A DNA stretch of 64,000 bases from an uncultured bacterium (GCA_949297765.1 CASFTV010000004.1:1-64000); one strand, 5' to 3'. Shown: positions 17,809-27,267, numbered from the stretch's first letter. Numbers and translations: made by a program. Notes: generated by a model not told the origin, from the letters alone.

Positions 17809-18558
17809 ATGCAGACAAAGAAACCACTCATTCAGGTTCTGGAGCGGGCATTCAACATTCTGGAGATGCTGGCCCGGAACGGGAAAACGTTCCGTTCGTC
17901 GGAGATCGCGGCGGAACTGAATCTCAGCCAGCAGACGGTGAACAACCTTCTCCGAACGCTGTATGAACGGGGATATCTTTCCCAGAATGAACGCCGGGAA
18001 TACCGTCTTGGCGGCCAGTGCTTCTATCTGGGGGCGTGCGCCGACCGGTGGCAGGAGCTGCGGAAGCAGACAGGGAAAATCCTCCCGGCTCTGCGGAAGG
18101 AGACAGGACTGACCGTGTTCGTCGGAGTCCTTGAAAACGACCGTCTCTTCTGCGTTGCGATGAACGACCTGACCCCCGACCGGATCGCTCAGAACTGGAC
18201 GGAAGAACTCCATTCGACCGCAAGCGGACAGATTCTCCTGAGCGCACTTTCCGCAATCGAACGGAAAAAACTGTTCGCCCGCGGACGGAGGAAAAAGATG
18301 ACTCCTGCCACCGTCGTCAACGCGGACGCCCTGGAAAAACTGTGCAGACGGATCGGAGAGGAAGGGTATGCGGAAATCCGGGGCCAGTCGCGTCCGGCGG
18401 TCTGCTCCATTGCGGTGCCCGTGCGGGATACGGCCGGCCGCGTGGCGGCGGCACTCGCGCTCTCCGGCGATGAGGAGAACTGGGACCGAATCCCGCTGGA
18501 ACGGAAACTGAGCCTGCTCCGGGATGCGGCGGGCAAGGTGCGGATCGCTCCATGCTGA
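17809..18558 (+). CDS. IclR family transcriptional regulator
   Basis: 249 aa. The N-terminal winged helix-turn-helix (VLERAFNILEMLARNGKTF, then EIAAELNLSQQTVNNLLRTL) and a C-terminal GAF-like effector domain (HSTASGQILLSAL; YAEIRGQSRPAVCSIAVPVRD) are both characteristic of IclR. Its 3' end overlaps the start of the EamA permease gene by 7 bases, so the two form an operon and the permease is its likely target. Effector unknown. Confidence 0.92.
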   Translation: MQTKKPLIQVLERAFNILEMLARNGKTFRSSEIAAELNLSQQTVNNLLRTLYERGYLSQNERREYRLGGQCFYLGACADRWQELRKQTGKILPALRKETGLTVFVGVLENDRLFCVAMNDLTPDRIAQNWTEELHSTASGQILLSALSAIERKKLFARGRRKKMTPATVVNADALEKLCRRIGEEGYAEIRGQSRPAVCSIAVPVRDTAGRVAAALALSGDEENWDRIPLERKLSLLRDAAGKVRIAPC

Positions 18559-19418
18559 CCGGCTTTCTTCTGGCGATCTTCACCGGGCTGACCTGGTGTG
18601 CGATCGGAATCGTCCTGAGCCGCTGCGCCCGGGATGATTTCGATGCGGTCGCATACAGTCTGATTCAGGGAGCGGGCAGCGCCGCGTTCACATTCTTCTG
18701 CTATGTCCGGATGGAGGCGTTCGAGTTCGGGCAGGCGCTGCCGCTGATTCTGCTGATTCTCGGGGCGGGTGTGGTGAACGGGACGTCTCAGGCACTGGTG
18801 AAACGGGCAATGAGCAGAGGAAATCACGGACCGGTCTGGGCGATCTCGCAATCCGCACTGGTGCTGCCGTTCCTTTTTTCCTGCGTTGTGTTCGGAGAGA
18901 GGGGAACGGTGTTCCAGTGGATGGGAACTGCTCTGATCACCGCAGGGATTCTGATTCCGGTCGCGGGGGAATTCCGAAGGGCGAAGGAGTGGTTTCTTCC
19001 GGCGTTCCTGTCGTTTCTGATGTTCGGGCTGTGCCAGATTTTCTATCTGTTTCCGTCGCGGGATCCGCTGTTTTCGGATCCGTCGCATCTGCGGCCGACG
19101 CTGGTCTGTCTGGGAAATCTGACGGGGTGGAGCATCGTGGGAATCTGCCGTGGAAAGCGGCCCCGCTTTTCCAGAGCGGTCACCGCTGCGGGAATCGGAA
19201 TGGCTCTGCTGAGCGTGTTCAGTCTGAAAGCGTTTTTCGAGTCGCTGGATCTCCTGACGGAACACGGACTGGGCGGAATCGGAATTCCGCTGGTGGTCGG
19301 CTCCAACATCGCGTTTTTTTCGATTTACGCGCTGGCAATTCTGAGAGAAAGAAACTCGCCCCGCGACTGGGCCGGACTGACGGCCGTTCTCGCGGGGATC
19401 GTCTGCATCGCGGTCTGA
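18552..19418 (+). CDS. EamA/DMT family permease
   Basis: 288 aa, nine to ten hydrophobic segments arranged as two similar halves, as in the drug/metabolite transporter superfamily. It starts at the ATG at 18552 inside the end of the IclR gene. Segments such as ILGAGVVNGTSQALVKRAM and VVGSNIAFFSIYALAILRERNSP fit DMT proteins. Converges on bioA with a 9-base gap and no obvious terminator. Substrate unknown. Confidence 0.82.
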   Translation: MLTGFLLAIFTGLTWCAIGIVLSRCARDDFDAVAYSLIQGAGSAAFTFFCYVRMEAFEFGQALPLILLILGAGVVNGTSQALVKRAMSRGNHGPVWAISQSALVLPFLFSCVVFGERGTVFQWMGTALITAGILIPVAGEFRRAKEWFLPAFLSFLMFGLCQIFYLFPSRDPLFSDPSHLRPTLVCLGNLTGWSIVGICRGKRPRFSRAVTAAGIGMALLSVFSLKAFFESLDLLTEHGLGGIGIPLVVGSNIAFFSIYALAILRERNSPRDWAGLTAVLAGIVCIAV

Positions 19419-19427
19419 GAGAGAAGA

Positions 19428-20768
19428 TCAGGCACGGACCGTCTCGTTCAACGCGGCGACCGAGGCTTCCGCCATCCGGTCGAGCAGATCGTCGGGCGTA
19501 TTCAGCGGAGGGAGGAAGTAGAAACTGTCGCCGATCGGGCGCAGCAGGACTCCGTGCTCCACAACACGCTTGAAAAATTCAAATCCGATCCGCCGCTCCT
19601 TCGGGAAGGGCTTTCCGGTGGCGGGATCGACAATATCCGCCGCAACGGCAAAACCGATTCCCCGCAGATGGGTCAGCGCTCCCGTTTCCGCGGCGACCTT
19701 CTCCATTCTTCCGCGCAGTGCGGCGGCCCGCTCCGCAACCGATTCCACAATTCCCTCCTCCCGGAGCGTGCGGATCACGGCGAGAGCCGCCGCGGCACCG
19801 GGCGCATATCCGGAATAGGTGGTGGAGTGCATGAAGGTGCGGCCGGTGGAATAGTCGGCATAGAATGCGTCAAAGACCCTGGAAGAGGTCATCACAACCG
19901 CCATCGGCGCAAATCCGGAGGTCAGCCCTTTGGAGAGAGTCATGAAGTCGGGACGGATTCCGGCCCAGTCGCAGGCAAACCATTTTCCGGTCCGTCCGAA
20001 ACCGGTGAAAATCTCGTCGGCGATCAGGTGGACGTTGTTCCGGTCGGCCCAGGACCGAAGGCGGCGCAGAAGATCGGGCGAATAGACGCGCATTCCGTTC
20101 GCGCCCTGAATCACCGGTTCGAACACAATCGCGGAGAGCGTCTCTGCATGGGGAGCAAGCAGACGTTCCAGAGAATTCCACTCCTCCTCCGGCATGACAT
20201 CCCAGTCGGCGGCGGAGGGACCGGTCCGGTAGGGAATCGGTCCCAGCTTGAGAATGGAGGGGACCAGATGTTTGAACGGACGGGAATAGACGTCGCAGTC
20301 TCCGACCCCCATCGTAAGCACCGTTTCCCCGTGATAGCCGTTGTGCAGTCCGGCGAAATGGCATTTTTCCGGATGCCCCGTCTGGGCATGATACTGCAGA
20401 CTCATCTTCAACGCGACCTCCACCGAAACGCTTCCGTTTTCCGCAATGAAGACGCGATCCAGCGGCGGCAGAAGTCCGGCCAGCGTCGCACAGAGTTCCG
20501 CGACCGGTTCGGCGGAGCAGTTCGCCATGATGACATGTTCGAATTTCATCACCTGGTCCACAAACGCCTTCCGGACGGCGGGATGACCGTGTCCGAGACT
20601 TTTGCACCACCAGGAGCTGATGCCGTCCACCAGTTCGCGTCCGTCCCGCAGAAACAATTTGGAGCCGAGCGCATGATCGACCAGCAGGGGTTCAAAATTT
20701 TCATAATCCTTCATCTGGGTCGCAGGACGCCAGAAATGACGGAGATCCTTTTCCACAATCGGATTCAT
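19428..20768 (-). CDS. bioA: Adenosylmethionine-8-amino-7-oxononanoate aminotransferase BioA
   Basis: 446 aa class III PLP aminotransferase of biotin synthesis (KAPA to DAPA, with SAM as amino donor). Motifs in order: FWRPATQMKDYE at the N-terminus, DGISSWWCKSLGHGHP, FIAENGSVSVEVALKMSLQY, the HNGYHGETVLTMGVGD segment, LIADEIFTGFGRTGKWF, and the PLP lysine in TLSKGLTSG. Length and order match BioA. Its start overlaps the stop of the upstream helical-repeat gene by 4 bases (ATGA). No other biotin gene lies in the window. Confidence 0.94.
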   Translation of the reverse strand: MNPIVEKDLRHFWRPATQMKDYENFEPLLVDHALGSKLFLRDGRELVDGISSWWCKSLGHGHPAVRKAFVDQVMKFEHVIMANCSAEPVAELCATLAGLLPPLDRVFIAENGSVSVEVALKMSLQYHAQTGHPEKCHFAGLHNGYHGETVLTMGVGDCDVYSRPFKHLVPSILKLGPIPYRTGPSAADWDVMPEEEWNSLERLLAPHAETLSAIVFEPVIQGANGMRVYSPDLLRRLRSWADRNNVHLIADEIFTGFGRTGKWFACDWAGIRPDFMTLSKGLTSGFAPMAVVMTSSRVFDAFYADYSTGRTFMHSTTYSGYAPGAAAALAVIRTLREEGIVESVAERAAALRGRMEKVAAETGALTHLRGIGFAVAADIVDPATGKPFPKERRIGFEFFKRVVEHGVLLRPIGDSFYFLPPLNTPDDLLDRMAEASVAALNETVRA

Positions 20769-21655
20769 GGTTTCGATCCTTTCTTTTTTTCGAGACAGAC
20801 TTTGAGTTTGATCCGGGCGATCTGCTTCATATTCTCCGGCAGGGAAGCCCGTTCCAGAAAGGAGCGGAGCAGCTGTTCCGCCTTTTCCGGCTTGCCGCGC
20901 TCCAGATACGCATCGGCCATGCTGAAGAGGGCGGCGCAGTAGTCGGCGGGTTTCTGATCCGGCGGGATCAGTTCGCCGAGGCGCCGTTCATCCTGACCGA
21001 GCCGGACAAGATCGCTCCCGAGGCGCGCCGTGAACGGAGCAGTTCCTGTTTCCGGCAGGATTCGCTCCCCGGCTTCCAGAGTCGCCCGGATCGCCTCCTC
21101 CGGACGTTTGTGACGATACAGAGTGTTGACATAGGCGGTATAGGCGGGACGGAACATCGGCTGGGAAGCGGCGGCAATCCGTTTTTTGAACTCTTTTGCT
21201 GCTTCATCAATCCCGTCCCGTTCCGCGATGCAGCGGATCCGTTCGCCGAGGACGGCGCCGCGGACCGCCGGAGTCTGACCGGTCATTGCCTCAATCCGGT
21301 CGAGGGTTTCCAGCGCCCGGGAGAAGTCCCGTTCGCCGATATAGGAGGTATAGTCGGAAAAATCATAGAAATAGTCCGGATAGGCGCTTTTTCCTCCGGC
21401 TTCGCGCATCAGCCGGTTGAGTCTCCGGATCTCCGGAAACATCTTCTTCCGGAAGAAGCCGTGTTCGAGGCGGGAGTATTTGAGGCCGACGACCTCGGCG
21501 TCCGCGGCGGCTTTGCTCTTGAGGAATTTTTTCATCTCCCGGAGTTCCGGGACCGGCTCGGCAAAATGATGTTTCCAGACGGAGTATCCCAGCACGGCAC
21601 ATGCGGCCGCCAGAACGGCGGCAAGTTTCAACAGAATCCGTTTGTCCCACTTCAT
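20765..21655 (-). CDS. Membrane-anchored helical-repeat (TPR-like) protein
   Basis: 296 aa. One N-terminal membrane anchor (LKLAAVLAAACAVLGYSVW, about 10-28) precedes an alpha-helical body. Repeated A/Y-rich helical pairs (FSRALETLDRIEAMTG, KAEQLLRSFLERASL, ALFSMADAYLERGKPEKAEQLL) suggest tetratricopeptide repeats facing the periplasm. Not recognised further. Translationally coupled to bioA by an ATGA overlap, though a functional link to biotin synthesis is not evident. Confidence 0.7.
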   Translation of the reverse strand: MKWDKRILLKLAAVLAAACAVLGYSVWKHHFAEPVPELREMKKFLKSKAAADAEVVGLKYSRLEHGFFRKKMFPEIRRLNRLMREAGGKSAYPDYFYDFSDYTSYIGERDFSRALETLDRIEAMTGQTPAVRGAVLGERIRCIAERDGIDEAAKEFKKRIAAASQPMFRPAYTAYVNTLYRHKRPEEAIRATLEAGERILPETGTAPFTARLGSDLVRLGQDERRLGELIPPDQKPADYCAALFSMADAYLERGKPEKAEQLLRSFLERASLPENMKQIARIKLKVCLEKKKGSKP

Positions 21656-21787
21656 GACCTCTTGTCCTTTCCTGATGAACCAGAAATTCTTTTAAAATAC
21701 ACAACCTGCCTTCTTTTTTCAACCGGACCGGAGAATTTTTCGGAAGAGATTCCCGGATCTTTTCCGAAAAAAAGCGGTGAGCGGGAA

Positions 21788-21815
21788 TTGCAAAAACGCG
21801 ATTGTGTGATATCTT
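21788..21815 (+). promoter_or_regulatory. Promoter of the fused PFK gene
   Basis: -35 TTGCAA (21788-21793), 16 bp spacer, -10 TATCTT (21810-21815), 36 bases before the ATG at 21852. Confidence 0.5.
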
Positions 21816-21851
21816 GTCGGAAATATGAATTCAGTTTGGGAGGTCCTCATC

Positions 21852-24080
21852 ATGGATGCACAGCAGAAAAGAGCGATCGCAGTGCTGACAAGCGGCGGCG
21901 ACGCACCGGGAATGAATGCGGCGGTCCGTGCCGTTGTCCGCGCGGGAATTGCCTATGATATGGAAGTTTACGCCGTCTATGAAGGTTATCAGGGCCTGAT
22001 CGAAAACAATATTGTCCGCATGGAGTGGAATTCCGTATCGGGGATCATGCAGGAGGGCGGAACCATCATCGGAACCGCGCGCAGCAAGGAATTCCGGACA
22101 CAGGAAGGACTTCTCACAGCGGCGGAAAATCTGATCCGCCGCGGCATCACCTCCCTGATCGTGATCGGCGGAGACGGCAGTCTCTCCGGCGCGGATGAGT
22201 TCAGCCGGCAATGGAAAGACCTCGCGGAAAAACTCGCCGCGGCAGGACGGATCACGGAAGCGGAACGGGCGCGCTGTCCGAACCTGCGCATTGTGGGCCT
22301 CATTGGCTCCATCGACAACGATATGGCGAACACCGATATGACCATCGGCGCCGACACCGCCCTTCACCGCATCACCGACGCCATCGACGATCTCCGCAGC
22401 ACCGCCTACAGCCATCAGCGGATTTTCATTGTCGAAGTCATGGGCCGCAACTGCGGCTATCTCGCCCTGATGAGCGCGATTGCCACCGGAGCCTCCTGGG
22501 TCTTCATTCCGGAACGTCCGCCGCAGGAAGGCTGGGAAGATGAACTCTGCACCCTCCTTCAGGACGGGAAAAAAGCCGGCCGGCGCGACAACATCATCAT
22601 CGTTGCGGAAGGCGCCCGGAACACAAACGGCGAACCCATCACCTGCGCACAGGTGCAGGAAATGATCGAAAGCCGTCTGAATCTGGAATGCCGGATCACG
22701 ATTCTGGGGCATGTCCAGCGCGGCGGAGCACCAAGCGCCTACGACCGCTACATGAGCACCGCATACGGATACGATGCCGTCAAAGAACTCGTCAAACATC
22801 CGGAAGCGACCGATTCGGTGATCATCGTCACGAAAAACAACCGCATCACCACCGCTCCGCTGATCGAATCGGTGGAAAAAACCCGTGCGACCGCCGCCGC
22901 CATCAAGGCAGGGGAATACGACAAGGCGGAATCCATGCGCGGCATCGACTGGAGCCGCGTCTGCCAGCTGGTCACCGTGCAGGCGCAGCTGAAACCGGCG
23001 CAGGAGGTCACGGATTCCAGTCCGCGGATCGCCATCATGACATCCGGATGGCCCGCCCCCGGAATGAACAACGCCATCCGCACGGTCGTCCGCGTCGCGA
23101 TGAATCAGGGGCACCGCGTCATCGGAATTGAAGACGGTGTCGAAGGACTGATCGCCGGACGCTTCCGCGAGCTCTCCTGGATGGAGGTCGACAACTGGGC
23201 GGGAACTGCGGGAACCAAGCTCGGAACCAACCGGACCCTCCCCACGGAAAAGGATTTCTACCGCATCGCCGTCAACCTGGAAAAAAACCGGATCAACGGA
23301 CTGCTGATCCTCGGCGGATGGACCGCGTTCACACTCGCCACCCAGCTCCACAAGCACCGTGACACATTTGAGATCTTCCGCATCCCCCTGATCTGCATTC
23401 CCGCGACCATCAACAACAACATGCCCGGCGTGGAACACTCCATCGGCTGCGACACGGCGCTGAACACCATCGTCCAGGCCATCGACAAGATCAAAAACTC
23501 CGCCGACAGCGCCCGGAGGCTCTTCATCGTGGAAGTCATGGGCCGCTACTGCGGCTTCCTTGCCATGATGAGCGGAATGGCCACCGGCGCCGAATACATC
23601 TACATGCACGAGGTCGGCATCAACGTCGACATGCTCGAAAAACACACTCACGCCCTCGTGGACAGCTTCAAACTCGGCCGGAGAACCGCTCTGATCATCC
23701 GGAACGAACACGCAAACCCGACCTACGACATCAACTTCATCGCCGCCCTTTTCGAACAGGAGAGCGGCGGATGGTTCGACGTCCGGAAAACCATCCTCGG
23801 GCCGATGCAGCAGGGCGGGAACCCCAGTCCGTTCGACCGCACCCTCGCCGCCCGCCTTGCCTACGAGGCAACCACAAACATGATCGACCGCATCGCACAC
23901 AACATCGACAGCTGTGCAATCGTCGGACAGGCAGGCGGAAAAGCAATGATCTTCGAAGAAGCCATTCTCGAAAAAATGGTCAACATCCAATGGCAGCGTC
24001 CCATCCGTCAGTGGTGGGAAAGTTTCTACGAGGTTTCCCACATCCTCGCGAAACTGCCGCAGGCGCAGGAGATCCGCTGA
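21852..24080 (+). CDS. pfkA: Tandem-domain ATP-dependent 6-phosphofructokinase (eukaryotic type)
   Basis: 742 aa, two PFK domains in one chain (about 1-375 and 390-742), the layout of animal and fungal PFK rather than the ~320 aa bacterial enzyme. The N half is catalytically complete: TSGGDAPG (13-20), GGDGS (106-110) and GSIDND (152-157). Gly in the second and third motifs, where PPi enzymes have Asp and Lys, points to ATP as donor. The C half has GGWTA (488-492) and TINNN (519-523), losing the catalytic Asp residues as in eukaryotic regulatory halves. Start at 21852 with GGGAGG upstream. Glycolysis, cytoplasmic; allostery is inferred from the family. Confidence 0.92.
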   Translation: MDAQQKRAIAVLTSGGDAPGMNAAVRAVVRAGIAYDMEVYAVYEGYQGLIENNIVRMEWNSVSGIMQEGGTIIGTARSKEFRTQEGLLTAAENLIRRGITSLIVIGGDGSLSGADEFSRQWKDLAEKLAAAGRITEAERARCPNLRIVGLIGSIDNDMANTDMTIGADTALHRITDAIDDLRSTAYSHQRIFIVEVMGRNCGYLALMSAIATGASWVFIPERPPQEGWEDELCTLLQDGKKAGRRDNIIIVAEGARNTNGEPITCAQVQEMIESRLNLECRITILGHVQRGGAPSAYDRYMSTAYGYDAVKELVKHPEATDSVIIVTKNNRITTAPLIESVEKTRATAAAIKAGEYDKAESMRGIDWSRVCQLVTVQAQLKPAQEVTDSSPRIAIMTSGWPAPGMNNAIRTVVRVAMNQGHRVIGIEDGVEGLIAGRFRELSWMEVDNWAGTAGTKLGTNRTLPTEKDFYRIAVNLEKNRINGLLILGGWTAFTLATQLHKHRDTFEIFRIPLICIPATINNNMPGVEHSIGCDTALNTIVQAIDKIKNSADSARRLFIVEVMGRYCGFLAMMSGMATGAEYIYMHEVGINVDMLEKHTHALVDSFKLGRRTALIIRNEHANPTYDINFIAALFEQESGGWFDVRKTILGPMQQGGNPSPFDRTLAARLAYEATTNMIDRIAHNIDSCAIVGQAGGKAMIFEEAILEKMVNIQWQRPIRQWWESFYEVSHILAKLPQAQEIR

Positions 24081-24101
24081 TTTTCCTCCCCTGCTCAGGA
24101 C

Positions 24102-24135
24102 AAAAAAAACGGGATTCCGCATCCCGTTTTTTTTT
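24102..24135. terminator. Bidirectional terminator between PFK and the DUF167 gene
   Basis: A-run, stem ACGGGAT (24109-24115) with ATCCCGT (24121-24127), 5-base loop, T-run. The symmetrical A/T flanks let it serve both converging genes (stops at 24080 and 24137). Confidence 0.9.
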
Positions 24136-24136
24136 G

Positions 24137-24469
24137 TCATCCTCCGGCGTTTCCGAACCGTTCCCGGAGGATTTTTCCTGCCTCTCCCGCGGAGAGTCCG
24201 GCCAGTTCCACGATCTTGTTTCTGCCGGTCTGCCCGGAAACCACACTCACGGCGGATTTCGGCAGATGAAACAGCTCTGAAAAGAATTCGCAGAGAGCGG
24301 CATTCGCCTTTCCATCCACCGGAGGGGCGGTCAGAGCGACCTTCAGGGCACCGCCCAGAATCCCGGCCACCGCCGTGCGGGAGGCTCGGGGCTGAACCCG
24401 GCAGGCGATGCGCGTTCCGCTCCGGCAGCCGCTCACAGCAATGCTCAGATCCGGTTCCGGAAGCGGCAT
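24137..24469 (-). CDS. DUF167 (YggU family) protein
   Basis: 110 aa, the size of the YggU/DUF167 family. The core CRVQPRASRTAVAG, LKVALTAPPVDGKANAALCE and VVSGQTGRNKIVEL is diagnostic for these small alpha/beta proteins of unknown function. I start it at the ATG at 24469, which begins 1 base after the ftsH stop; the frame is open to 24586, but that part lies inside ftsH. Co-transcribed with ftsH. Confidence 0.88.
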   Translation of the reverse strand: MPLPEPDLSIAVSGCRSGTRIACRVQPRASRTAVAGILGGALKVALTAPPVDGKANAALCEFFSELFHLPKSAVSVVSGQTGRNKIVELAGLSAGEAGKILRERFGNAGG

Positions 24470-24470
24470 T

Positions 24471-26444
24471 TTATTCCGCGTCCGTTTTTTCCGGAGAATC
24501 CTGCACGACCGGTTCTTCCTCGTGATGAGCCGGAGGCATTCCGAGAAGTTCGCGGATTTCAGCGGCGTCGAGCGTCTCCTTTTCAAGGAGGGCGTTGGCG
24601 AGTTTGTCGAGCTGATCGCGATGTTCGGTGAGAATTCTTGTGGCGGTCTCCTTCGCCTCCATCACGATGCGTTTGACTTCGAGGTCAATCTCCCGCGCGG
24701 TCTCTTCGCTGAAGGATTCGCTTCGGGTGATGTCGCGTCCGAGATAGATGTGGTCGGCCCGTTCACCATACTGAACCGTCCCGAGCTTGTCGCTCATGCC
24801 GAACGCGCAGACCATCGCCTTGGCGACCTTCGTGGCGTGTTCAATATCTGCGGCGGCGCCGCTCGTGATGTCGCCGAGGACCAGTTCCTCCGCGACGCGT
24901 CCGCCCATGGAGAGCGCCATGTCGTCCAGCATTTCGAGTCGGCTCTGGGAATAGCGGTCCTCCTCCGGCATCATCATTGTAACGCCGAGAGCGGGTCCGC
25001 GCGGAATGATCGTAACCTTGTGAAGGCTCATCGCATGTTTGCAGTGGAGATTGACAATCGCGTGTCCGGCTTCATGCCATGCGGTGAGACGGCGTTCGCG
25101 GTCGGAGATCTTGCGGCTTCGGCGTTCGCGGCCCCAGCAGACCTTGTCGCGCGCCTCCTCCAGATCCGCCTGCGTGGCGGCCTTCCGGTCGTTGCGGGCG
25201 GCGAGCAGCGCGGCTTCGTTGATCAGGTTCGCAAGATCGGCTCCGCTGAATCCGGACGTGCTCTTTGCGATCACATCCAGATCCGCGGCGGGATCCAGTT
25301 TGATGTTCTTCGCATGGACATTGAGGATCATTCTGCGCCCGCGGATGTCGGGCAGATCCATCACGATCTGACGGTCGAAACGTCCGGGCCGCAGCAGAGC
25401 GGGATCCAGCACGTCCGCGCGGTTGGTCGCCGCCAGGACGATGACGCCTTCCTGCGTTTCGAGTCCGTCCATCTCCACCAGCATGGCATTGAGGGTCTGT
25501 TCGCGTTCGTCGTGTCCGCCGCCGATTCCGGTGAAGCGGGAGCGGCCGACCGCGTCGATCTCGTCAATGAAGATCAGGCAGGGAGCGTTTTTGCGCGCCT
25601 GTTCGAACATGTCGCGGACGCGGCTTGCGCCCACACCGACAAACATTTCCACGAAATCCGATCCGCTGATCGCGAAGAACGGCACATTTGCCTCTCCGGC
25701 GACCGCTTTTGCCATCAGGGTCTTTCCGGTTCCCGGGGGACCGAGCAGCAGTGCGCCTTTCGGGATGCGTCCTCCGAGCATTTTGTATTTCAGGGGATCC
25801 TTGAGGTAATCGACGATCTCCTTGGTTTCCTCTTTTGCCTCGTCGCAGCCGGCGACATCGTCGAATTTCTTTTTATTTTCATCGGCGGTAATCATGCGGG
25901 CACGGCTTTTTCCGAACTGCATGGCACCCTTCCCCGCCATTTTCAGCTGACGGGAGAAGAGGAAATAGATGAATCCGATAATCAGCATGCCGATCACCAG
26001 ATTCACAATAAGATTTGTCCACCAGTTTTCCCTCTGGAGGATTTCGACCTGGCGGAGTTTTTCCAGCCCCTCCATAATGGCGGCGGTCTTGATGACGCGG
26101 GCGGAATAATAGAGTTTTCCGCCGGGCTTTGCGGTAAGCGTGAGATTGGTCTCGTTCGAGGCGGAGAAGGATTCGCGGCGTTTGAATTCGCCCCGGATGT
26201 TCATGACATCATCCGATTCCGGCGTAATTACGGCGGTGACAACGTTTCCGGCTTTCAGGTTCTGTTCAAATTCCGTCTGACTCCACTCGATTCTGTTTCC
26301 GACGGAGGGGGTGTACTTGTAGACAAACAGCGTCACCATCATCATGATGACGAGCAGCCAGATCAGGATCGAAACAGGGGGACGGCGGGAAGGCAGTCCG
26401 GGACGGTTCGCCGGAGGCGGATTTTTTCCGGGCTCATTACTCAT
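24471..26444 (-). CDS. ftsH: ATP-dependent zinc metalloprotease FtsH
   Basis: 657 aa inner-membrane AAA+ protease degrading misfolded membrane and regulatory proteins. TM1 is at about 24-43 and TM2 at about 145-166, with a periplasmic domain between. The AAA domain has Walker A GPPGTGKT (~235) and Walker [10 protein letters not shown], followed by the arginine-finger region [12 protein letters not shown]. The zinc site HEAGH is near 456-460, and the family hallmarks LPDIRGR and GLGGRVAEE-like [10 protein letters not shown] are present. The acidic C-terminus ends SPEKTDAE. Complete; heads an operon with the DUF167 gene. Confidence 0.97.
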   Translation of the reverse strand: MSNEPGKNPPPANRPGLPSRRPPVSILIWLLVIMMMVTLFVYKYTPSVGNRIEWSQTEFEQNLKAGNVVTAVITPESDDVMNIRGEFKRRESFSASNETNLTLTAKPGGKLYYSARVIKTAAIMEGLEKLRQVEILQRENWWTNLIVNLVIGMLIIGFIYFLFSRQLKMAGKGAMQFGKSRARMITADENKKKFDDVAGCDEAKEETKEIVDYLKDPLKYKMLGGRIPKGALLLGPPGTGKTLMAKAVAGEANVPFFAISGSDFVEMFVGVGASRVRDMFEQARKNAPCLIFIDEIDAVGRSRFTGIGGGHDEREQTLNAMLVEMDGLETQEGVIVLAATNRADVLDPALLRPGRFDRQIVMDLPDIRGRRMILNVHAKNIKLDPAADLDVIAKSTSGFSGADLANLINEAALLAARNDRKAATQADLEEARDKVCWGRERRSRKISDRERRLTAWHEAGHAIVNLHCKHAMSLHKVTIIPRGPALGVTMMMPEEDRYSQSRLEMLDDMALSMGGRVAEELVLGDITSGAAADIEHATKVAKAMVCAFGMSDKLGTVQYGERADHIYLGRDITRSESFSEETAREIDLEVKRIVMEAKETATRILTEHRDQLDKLANALLEKETLDAAEIRELLGMPPAHHEEEPVVQDSPEKTDAE

Positions 26445-26508
26445 TCGTTTTTACCTTTTTCTCTTTTTCCGGCATGCGGCTGCCGGAACTCTTGTTACTG
26501 ATAACGGA

Positions 26509-26529
26509 GCGCCGGGGGAAACCCGGCGC
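26509..26529. other. GC-rich hairpin between the FHA gene and ftsH
   Basis: 8-bp perfect stem GCGCCGGG/CCCGGCGC with a 5-base loop in the 136-base gap after the FHA gene. No T-run follows on the minus strand, so it may be a processing or attenuating structure rather than a terminator. Confidence 0.45.
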
Positions 26530-26580
26530 CGCATCTTCATCAAACTGTTCGGGAAGAACGGAAAACAACAGATTCGGAAA

Positions 26581-27096
26581 TTACTTCTTCAGCAGAATGA
26601 CAACGAACACGATGCCCGCAATGATCAGCAGCGTCAGGACAATCAGCAGAATGATGATGATCAGATGGGTCCAGTTTTTCTTCTGGATTTTCCCCTGCGA
26701 CACGGTTTCCAGGCGTTTGAGCGTGGACGTCCCGACGGTCGAAGTGGAAGAAATATCGATCTTTGTCATTGTTTTCAGTTCACGGGTACTGCCTTTTTCC
26801 TGGCAGTCGTACAGCATTTCCACGTTTCCAAGCTGGATCATGTCGGAGCTTTTGAGTTCGACATCGCCGGTTACCGGCACATTGTTCACCTTGGAGCCGT
26901 TGGTTGAATTGCGGTCTCTCAGAATATATGTGGCGCCCTTCCGGATGAAATCCGCATGATAGGAACTGACGGAAGGATCCTTGATGCAGATATCGCGCGC
27001 ATCCACCCGCCCGGCGGTATGCAGATCTTTGGTCAGCTCAAAGACTTTGCCTCTGAACTGTTCCGACAGAACAATCAGTTTCGGTGTTTCAGACAT
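26581..27096 (-). CDS. FHA domain protein with C-terminal membrane anchor
   Basis: 171 aa. Residues ~5-110 form a forkhead-associated domain with the conserved GR (AGRVDARDICIKDPSVSSYHADF) and the RDRNSTNGSKVNN loop that binds phosphothreonine. After a Ser/Thr-rich linker (SSTSTVGTSTL) comes one very hydrophobic helix at about 142-168 ending LLKK, so it is a tail-anchored protein with the FHA domain in the cytoplasm. GAGGAG precedes the start. It implies Ser/Thr protein kinase signalling, but no kinase is in the window. Lies just upstream of ftsH on the same strand. Confidence 0.88.
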   Translation of the reverse strand: MSETPKLIVLSEQFRGKVFELTKDLHTAGRVDARDICIKDPSVSSYHADFIRKGATYILRDRNSTNGSKVNNVPVTGDVELKSSDMIQLGNVEMLYDCQEKGSTRELKTMTKIDISSTSTVGTSTLKRLETVSQGKIQKKNWTHLIIIILLIVLTLLIIAGIVFVVILLKK

Positions 27097-27238
27097 GACA
27101 GCTCCTCAAATTGCTTGCAAACATGCAAATTACCATACGGCATGGAATGTAACGCTGTTTTCCAGTGTTGTCAATAGAGAATCGCGGGAAAAATGAAAAA
27201 AAATCAACTTTTTCTTCCGTTTTTTTCGAAAAGCGGAC

Positions 27239-27267
27239 TGGAAAAATTGCCACTTCCGGGTTATATT
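27239..27267 (+). promoter_or_regulatory. Promoter of the tig-clpP-clpX operon
   Basis: -35 TGGAAA (27239-27244), 17 bp spacer, -10 TATATT (27262-27267). It leaves a leader of about 70 bases before the tig ATG. Confidence 0.45.

Noticed and set aside
21852-24080. PPi-dependent phosphofructokinase
   Set aside because: The N half has Gly at both positions that carry Asp and Lys in PPi enzymes (GGDGS, GSIDND), and the length fits the eukaryotic ATP type.
21831-24140. Minus-strand open frame of 769 codons opposite the PFK gene
   Set aside because: Exact antisense shadow of a gene with intact PFK motifs. Its translation shows no family, and it would run through the terminator.
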